This document shows, in pieces, positions 9,046-12,396 of a stretch of DNA of 12,396 nucleotides; the first letter of the stretch is position 1, and every line of letters begins with the position of its first letter. The stretch is from Haplosporangium gracile. Lineage: Eukaryota > Mortierellomycota > Mortierellomycetes > Mortierellales > Mortierellaceae. Position numbers and translations under genes: made by a program. Where the stretch lies: assembly GCA_015499985.1 (NCBI GenBank), contig JAAAUF010001097.1, forward strand, positions 1-12,396, given 5' to 3'. The notes under the pieces are model-generated. The model did not search any database and was not told the origin of the DNA. It worked only from the letters and a program-made list of their open reading frames with translations.

Positions 9046-10203
9046 ATGCCGGCTCCGCTGATCACATTTCACCGCTCCAAGCGCCTTCCAAAACTCTTGG
9101 TCACAGACCTAGACGGGACGTTGCTCACTCCACAACACACCATCTCCTCTCGCTCTATCAAAGCCCTCTCCGTCGCCCAGTCCTACTCTCCCTCCTCCTC
9201 CCTTTCTTCCCCTTCTACAACCACCATACAACCCACCACCATACAACCCATGCAGATCATGATCGCCTCCGGTCGTTCCCCACGATCTATTCAAAAAGTA
9301 ATCGACCTCTTTGGCGGTTTGATGCTCCCAGATGCCGTGATCTGCTGTAACGGCGCCCTGAACTACAACCCACGTACCAAACAGATCTCTGTCCCGCAGT
9401 TTATGCCACTGGACCAGGCTTTGCAAATGGTCCAGACTCTTCGAACTCAGATCCGCGCCTTCTCGACACCCAAGGGGCAAGTCCCGGAAAAGTCGCTCCT
9501 TCACCCAGACCAATATCTCCTCCAGGACCAGCAAAATCAGGATTCCACGGCTACGACGACTACAATGGCAGGTCGACCAGGCTTTGCATGCGAGGTGATC
9601 TACTTCCTCAACCCCTACTCCCCCTCCACCACCACCACCTCCTCCTTTTCAGAACCCCCAGAAGGGTGGACACCCCAATACGCTCAGGACACAACATTCG
9701 TCTGCGACAAGACCTGGGAATCCCAACGGAAGCACAGTATTTACTACGACTATACCTGCATCGACTCCTTCGAATCCTTCATCAGCTCCTTACCCGGCCG
9801 AGGCGGGATCGTGAAACTGATGGCCCTCGATCGGAACCGTACCTCCTCTGCCGTCTATGAATCCCTCCCCTCGCTTCTAACCTACCCCACCACCACCACC
9901 ACCACCGATCAACAGCGCCCAGGACTGACGATAACATACTCTGGCGCTTACTTCCTCGAGATTTCAGCCGCAGGAGTCAACAAAGGGCTTGGCCTATCCG
10001 CCTTCTGCTCATTCCATGGGATCCCACGCGAAGACGTGGTGGCGTTTGGAGATCTATTGAATGATGCCGAGATGTTACAATATGCCGGGTTGGGGTTATG
10101 TATGGGAAATGGACATGAGGATATGAAGCGACTGGCGGATCGGGTGATTGGGACTAATGCAGAGGATGGGCTTGCTGTCGAGATCGAGTCTTGGTTCTCT
10201 TAG
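9046..10203 (+). CDS. HAD-superfamily Cof-type (HAD-IIB) phosphatase
   Basis: A 385-residue intronless protein with every HAD catalytic motif: motif I DLDGT (21-25, nucleophile Asp21 and acid/base Asp23), motif II ASGR (Ser75), Lys313 in VNKGLGL (motif III), and motif IV GDLLNDAEML with Asp336 and Asp340. CNGAL (101-105) and the ending VAFGD...ND...GLGLCMGNG are typical of the Cof/YbiV-like subfamily. Members are Mg2+-dependent phosphatases, mainly acting on sugar phosphates or small phosphometabolites, with a C2-type cap between motifs II and III (about residues 105-300 here). The real substrate cannot be read from sequence. There is no signal peptide or membrane segment, so it is probably cytosolic. 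It is longer than the usual 260-290 residues because of Ser/Thr/Pro/Gln-rich inserts (about 48-68, 137-176, 189-206, 281-292). The ATG has A at -3 and sits 20 residues before motif I, a normal distance. TAG at 10201-10203. Confidence 0.93.
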   Translation: MPAPLITFHRSKRLPKLLVTDLDGTLLTPQHTISSRSIKALSVAQSYSPSSSLSSPSTTTIQPTTIQPMQIMIASGRSPRSIQKVIDLFGGLMLPDAVICCNGALNYNPRTKQISVPQFMPLDQALQMVQTLRTQIRAFSTPKGQVPEKSLLHPDQYLLQDQQNQDSTATTTTMAGRPGFACEVIYFLNPYSPSTTTTSSFSEPPEGWTPQYAQDTTFVCDKTWESQRKHSIYYDYTCIDSFESFISSLPGRGGIVKLMALDRNRTSSAVYESLPSLLTYPTTTTTTDQQRPGLTITYSGAYFLEISAAGVNKGLGLSAFCSFHGIPREDVVAFGDLLNDAEMLQYAGLGLCMGNGHEDMKRLADRVIGTNAEDGLAVEIESWFS

Positions 10204-10881
10204 GATTGGTAAAGGATTGTGAGGGTGTTATGTAGGTAATTTAATAGACAATAGATAAAAGACAAATAGACTCTTTTTTATTTTTTATTTTTTTTGGTGA
10301 TTTGAAGCGGCTGTTGCTACATAGAGTAAGTGGGAAAGGGGCGCCGTGGTTGAGAGTAACATGGGAGAGAATGGGGATAAGAAGGATCAAAGGCCTGCAT
10401 GATCCAGGTAACAAAAGAAAAGCATATGATAAGACGAAAAAAAAAAAAAAAAGCAAAGAAAGGGCAATGGGATTTGGTATGTTTTGTTATTGAAAATGCA
10501 AATGAAGAAAGGAACGCAAATGATGCAAGCAAACGGGGAAAGAGTAAACAGAAGTGAAAAAGAGTGGGGAAGAGGGAGGGGGGGAGGGCTTTGTGTTTTG
10601 TTGTTGGAATGTTGCAAGTTGTACAATGGAGGGGGGAGGGGGGAAAAAAGCATGAAAGAAAGAAACGAAATTATGATCTACACAGGAAAGAAGCAAAGAA
10701 TAATGAACGAAAAAGAAATAAAAAATGGTGGAGGCAGCAAGAGGCTCCTGACCAATCCCGGTAAGGGTCTCTCCTCTGTGACGGAACCGACAATGTCACT
10801 TAGACAACAAATGCAGAGAGATCCCGAACGGATATGGAAGGACGGATTTGGATAGAGACCTCCCGACAACATAGCGACGAA
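10204..10881. other. Convergent intergenic region, no gene seen
   Basis: This 678-bp spacer separates the ends of the plus-strand phosphatase gene and the minus-strand polyQ gene. From about 10430 to 10740 the plus strand is dominated by A and G, including an A run at 10438-10452 and G runs near 10577-10587 and 10630-10642. Open frames on both strands here are composition-driven and carry no recognisable motif. It presumably contains both 3' UTRs. Confidence 0.55.
10240..10296 (+). terminator. Putative 3'-end/polyadenylation region of the HAD gene
   Basis: About 50 bases after the stop codon, AATAGATAAAA (10250-10260) is an A-rich positioning-type element, followed by a T-rich stretch (about 10271-10295). 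This order matches fungal 3'-end signals loosely. Read on the opposite strand, the T-rich part contains AATAAA-like sequence, so it might also serve distal ends of the convergent gene. Confidence 0.35.
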
Positions 10882-12144
10882 CTACTCGCCTTCACGTCGG
10901 CGACCGCGCTTGAAGGGAGGCTGGTCGTGAAAGGCGCCGAAAGAGTCCATGAGGTTGAGGTTGAGGGGCTGGTTGGCCATCATGCGACCATTGCTGTTGA
11001 CCATGTTAGTGCTGATGTTGTTGCTATTATTGTTGGTTCCAGACATCATCCGACTGGCAGCCATGTTGAAGTCCTGCAGCGCATAGCGTCTCTTTAGAGA
11101 GTCGACTGCCATCTGTTGGCCAATCCCGCCTTCCTGTCCTGGAAAAATGCTCTGGAAGCCTCCTGCTCCTGCTTGACCAGCTCCCAGTCCAGGATGGAAG
11201 ATCGGTGCTGTGAATGTAAATGCTTCACTTGGAAAAATCGAGCTCGGTGATGCAATTGATGACGACAACCTGGGACCACCGCCGCCATTGTTAGGAGCTT
11301 GCTGTTGCTCTTGCTGTTGTAGCTGTTGCTGTTGTTGATGGTGGAGTTGCTGTTGTTGCTGAAGGTGTTGCTGCTGCTCCATCGTCTGCTGTTGTTGCTG
11401 TTGTTGCTGTTGTTGAAGGAACTGTTGCTGCTGCTCCTGCTGCTGCTGCTGGTGCAAAAGCTGTTGTTGATGCAGCAGCTGCTGTTGTTGTTCGTGCGCC
11501 GCCTGCTGCTGTTGCTGCTGCTGTGCCTGCTGCTGTGCTTGCAACTGTTGCTGGTGCTGGTGCTGTTGTTGTTGTTGCTGTTGTTGGTGAATGTGCAACT
11601 CATTCCCAGCGGCAACAGCAGCTGCAGAGTTGCAGTTCATGGCCCGAGCGCTCGAAATGAACCGAACGACATCATCAATCGACAAACTCGTCGTCTGTCG
11701 AATCTCGTCCTCGGTCATGCCCAAGTCCTTCTTTTCCTGAACAACAGGGTGAGTTGTAATAAATGCCAAAAGATCCTGAAGGGCTGCCTCGTATCCTTTA
11801 GCATGCTCTGCACGCTGGTTCTTGAGCGAGTCCTTGTAGAGCTGCGTCACTGATAATGCTGCAGCCTTGAATGACGCCAGTAGAACCTGTTCTGGAGTCT
11901 CCCCGTCCCCAGTAGGAGCTGTGGTAGGCGCAGCGGTGGTGGGGTTGCTGTTTGTCTGTCCTCCTTGTTCATGAGCATGTCCGAGTCCATGTCCAGTCTC
12001 GGAGCCAGCGAGAGAGGGGTGCCGAGAAGAGACAGGAGTGACAGCGGGAGAGGTTAGATTGGGACTTGCGATGACGGGTTGTTGCGCGGTATTGCGTCCA
12101 TTGGTGATGGTGTGGTGTTGGTTGCTGTTTGTCCGGATGGTCAT
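10882..12144 (-). CDS. HAPSTR1/C16orf72-like (DUF4588) polyglutamine protein
   Basis: A 420-residue intronless protein. Residues 86-130 contain SFKAAALSVTQLYKDS, then R...GYEAALQDLLAFI; residues 153-167 read SLSIDDVVRFISSAR. The pattern F..AA..VT.LYK.S, R....G, LLAFI and a final helix ending in FI resembles the core of animal HAPSTR1 (C16orf72/TAPR1). That protein is a nuclear stress-resilience factor that binds the ubiquitin ligase HUWE1. I recalled the family; no search was run. The N-terminus (1-85) is Ser/Thr/Asn/Pro-rich. Residues 187-282 are mostly Gln. The C-terminus has SLKRRYALQDFNMAASRM (349-366) and a basic tail KRGRRR (412-417) that could be a nuclear signal. The polyQ tract and extended tails make it longer than the roughly 275-residue human protein. 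The start is the only sensible one, although -3 is T, a weak context. It may act in the nucleus as a partner or substrate of a HUWE1-type ligase; that is inference. Confidence 0.72.
   Translation of the reverse strand: MTIRTNSNQHHTITNGRNTAQQPVIASPNLTSPAVTPVSSRHPSLAGSETGHGLGHAHEQGGQTNSNPTTAAPTTAPTGDGETPEQVLLASFKAAALSVTQLYKDSLKNQRAEHAKGYEAALQDLLAFITTHPVVQEKKDLGMTEDEIRQTTSLSIDDVVRFISSARAMNCNSAAAVAAGNELHIHQQQQQQQQHQHQQQLQAQQQAQQQQQQQAAHEQQQQLLHQQQLLHQQQQQEQQQQFLQQQQQQQQQQTMEQQQHLQQQQQLHHQQQQQLQQQEQQQAPNNGGGGPRLSSSIASPSSIFPSEAFTFTAPIFHPGLGAGQAGAGGFQSIFPGQEGGIGQQMAVDSLKRRYALQDFNMAASRMMSGTNNNSNNISTNMVNSNGRMMANQPLNLNLMDSFGAFHDQPPFKRGRRREGE
11299..11586 (-). repeat. Polyglutamine-encoding CAG/CAA tract
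   Basis: About 96 codons, mainly CAG and CAA in mixed order, encode Gln with scattered His, Leu, Ala and Glu. On the plus strand this appears as CTG/TTG triplets. The mixed codons mean it is not a pure triplet microsatellite, which should limit slippage, while the protein run is preserved. It follows directly after the conserved core of the HAPSTR1-like protein. Confidence 0.95.
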
Positions 12145-12396
12145 GTAAGTAAACAGAGAAGAGTCTCTTGGAATGCGGACGGAAGGAGGATTTTTGTTTC
12201 TTTGTCAAGATCGATTAGGCAGAAAGAGAAAAGAAAGTTTGTATTTGTGTGTGTGGGAGCTAAGAGAAGAAGGAAGAAGGAAGAAGAAAGGTCTGGTTCA
12301 GGAGGCGAACAAAAAGACGACAAGGTCAAGGGTAGTGATAAGAGCTAGGTAGGATAAGAGAATGATGATGATGATGATGATGATGAAAGGGGCGAG
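12145..12396 (-). promoter_or_regulatory. Leader/promoter region of the HAPSTR1-like gene
   Basis: The minus strand is pyrimidine-rich for most of this stretch, as expected for a fungal leader. It contains a GAA/GGAA-type microsatellite on the plus strand (about 12264-12290) and no clear TATA box. The window ends before a full promoter can be judged. Confidence 0.45.
12362..12385 (+). repeat. (ATG)8 trinucleotide microsatellite
   Basis: Eight perfect ATG triplets lie about 220-240 bp upstream of the minus-strand HAPSTR1-like start codon. On that gene's strand they read CAT, so they add no upstream start codons. The tract is probably length-variable between strains. Confidence 0.95.

Noticed and set aside
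5340..9440. tRNA genes, searched by B-box-like GTTCGA sequences on both strands
   Set aside because: The few GTTCGA occurrences lack the trailing C of the B box and have no matching A box or acceptor stem nearby.
11326..11853. Plus-strand frame of 175 codons with a poly-Leu segment
   Set aside because: It is the antisense of the CAG/CAA tract (CTG/TTG read as Leu), not a membrane protein gene.

Overview
This is a eukaryotic, almost certainly fungal, window. The intron has a GTATGT donor and a CAG acceptor, there are no bacterial operon or Shine-Dalgarno features, the leaders are long and pyrimidine-rich, and the proteins are full of Gln, His, Ser and Thr runs. The large F-box/leucine-rich-repeat protein stuffed with disordered inserts is of a type I associate with Mortierella-like early-diverging fungi. 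That placement is inference; the sequence alone does not name the genus.

Layout. (1) Positions 428-5782, minus strand: a very large F-box/LRR protein. I model it as two exons (5782-5376 and 4829-428) separated by a 546-nt intron, giving about 1602 residues. The first half of the F-box is in exon 1 and the second half at the start of exon 2, so an annotation that begins at the large ORF alone would lose the F-box. (2) Positions 5783-9045: 3.3 kb between divergent genes. I find no convincing coding gene or RNA gene here. Purine/pyrimidine strand bias flips near 7060, two TATA boxes point outward, and there is an imperfect direct repeat with palindromes, a 17-bp tandem repeat and some canonical splice-site sequences. 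(3) Positions 9046-10203, plus strand: an intronless HAD-superfamily Cof-type phosphatase with all catalytic motifs. (4) Positions 10204-10881: convergent intergenic region, mostly A/G-rich on the plus strand. (5) Positions 10882-12144, minus strand: a 420-residue polyglutamine protein whose short conserved core resembles the HAPSTR1/C16orf72 (DUF4588) family. (6) Positions 12145-12396: its pyrimidine-rich leader/promoter, with trinucleotide microsatellites.

The genes do not form an obvious pathway. Two of the three have family links to ubiquitin ligation (the F-box protein as a possible SCF substrate receptor, HAPSTR1 as a known partner of HUWE1 in animals), but this may be coincidence. The strongest items for follow-up are the F-box interrupted by about 150 residues of low-complexity sequence, the HAPSTR1-like protein with a polyQ tract of nearly 100 residues, and the structured divergent intergenic region. 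I see no clear undescribed multi-gene system.
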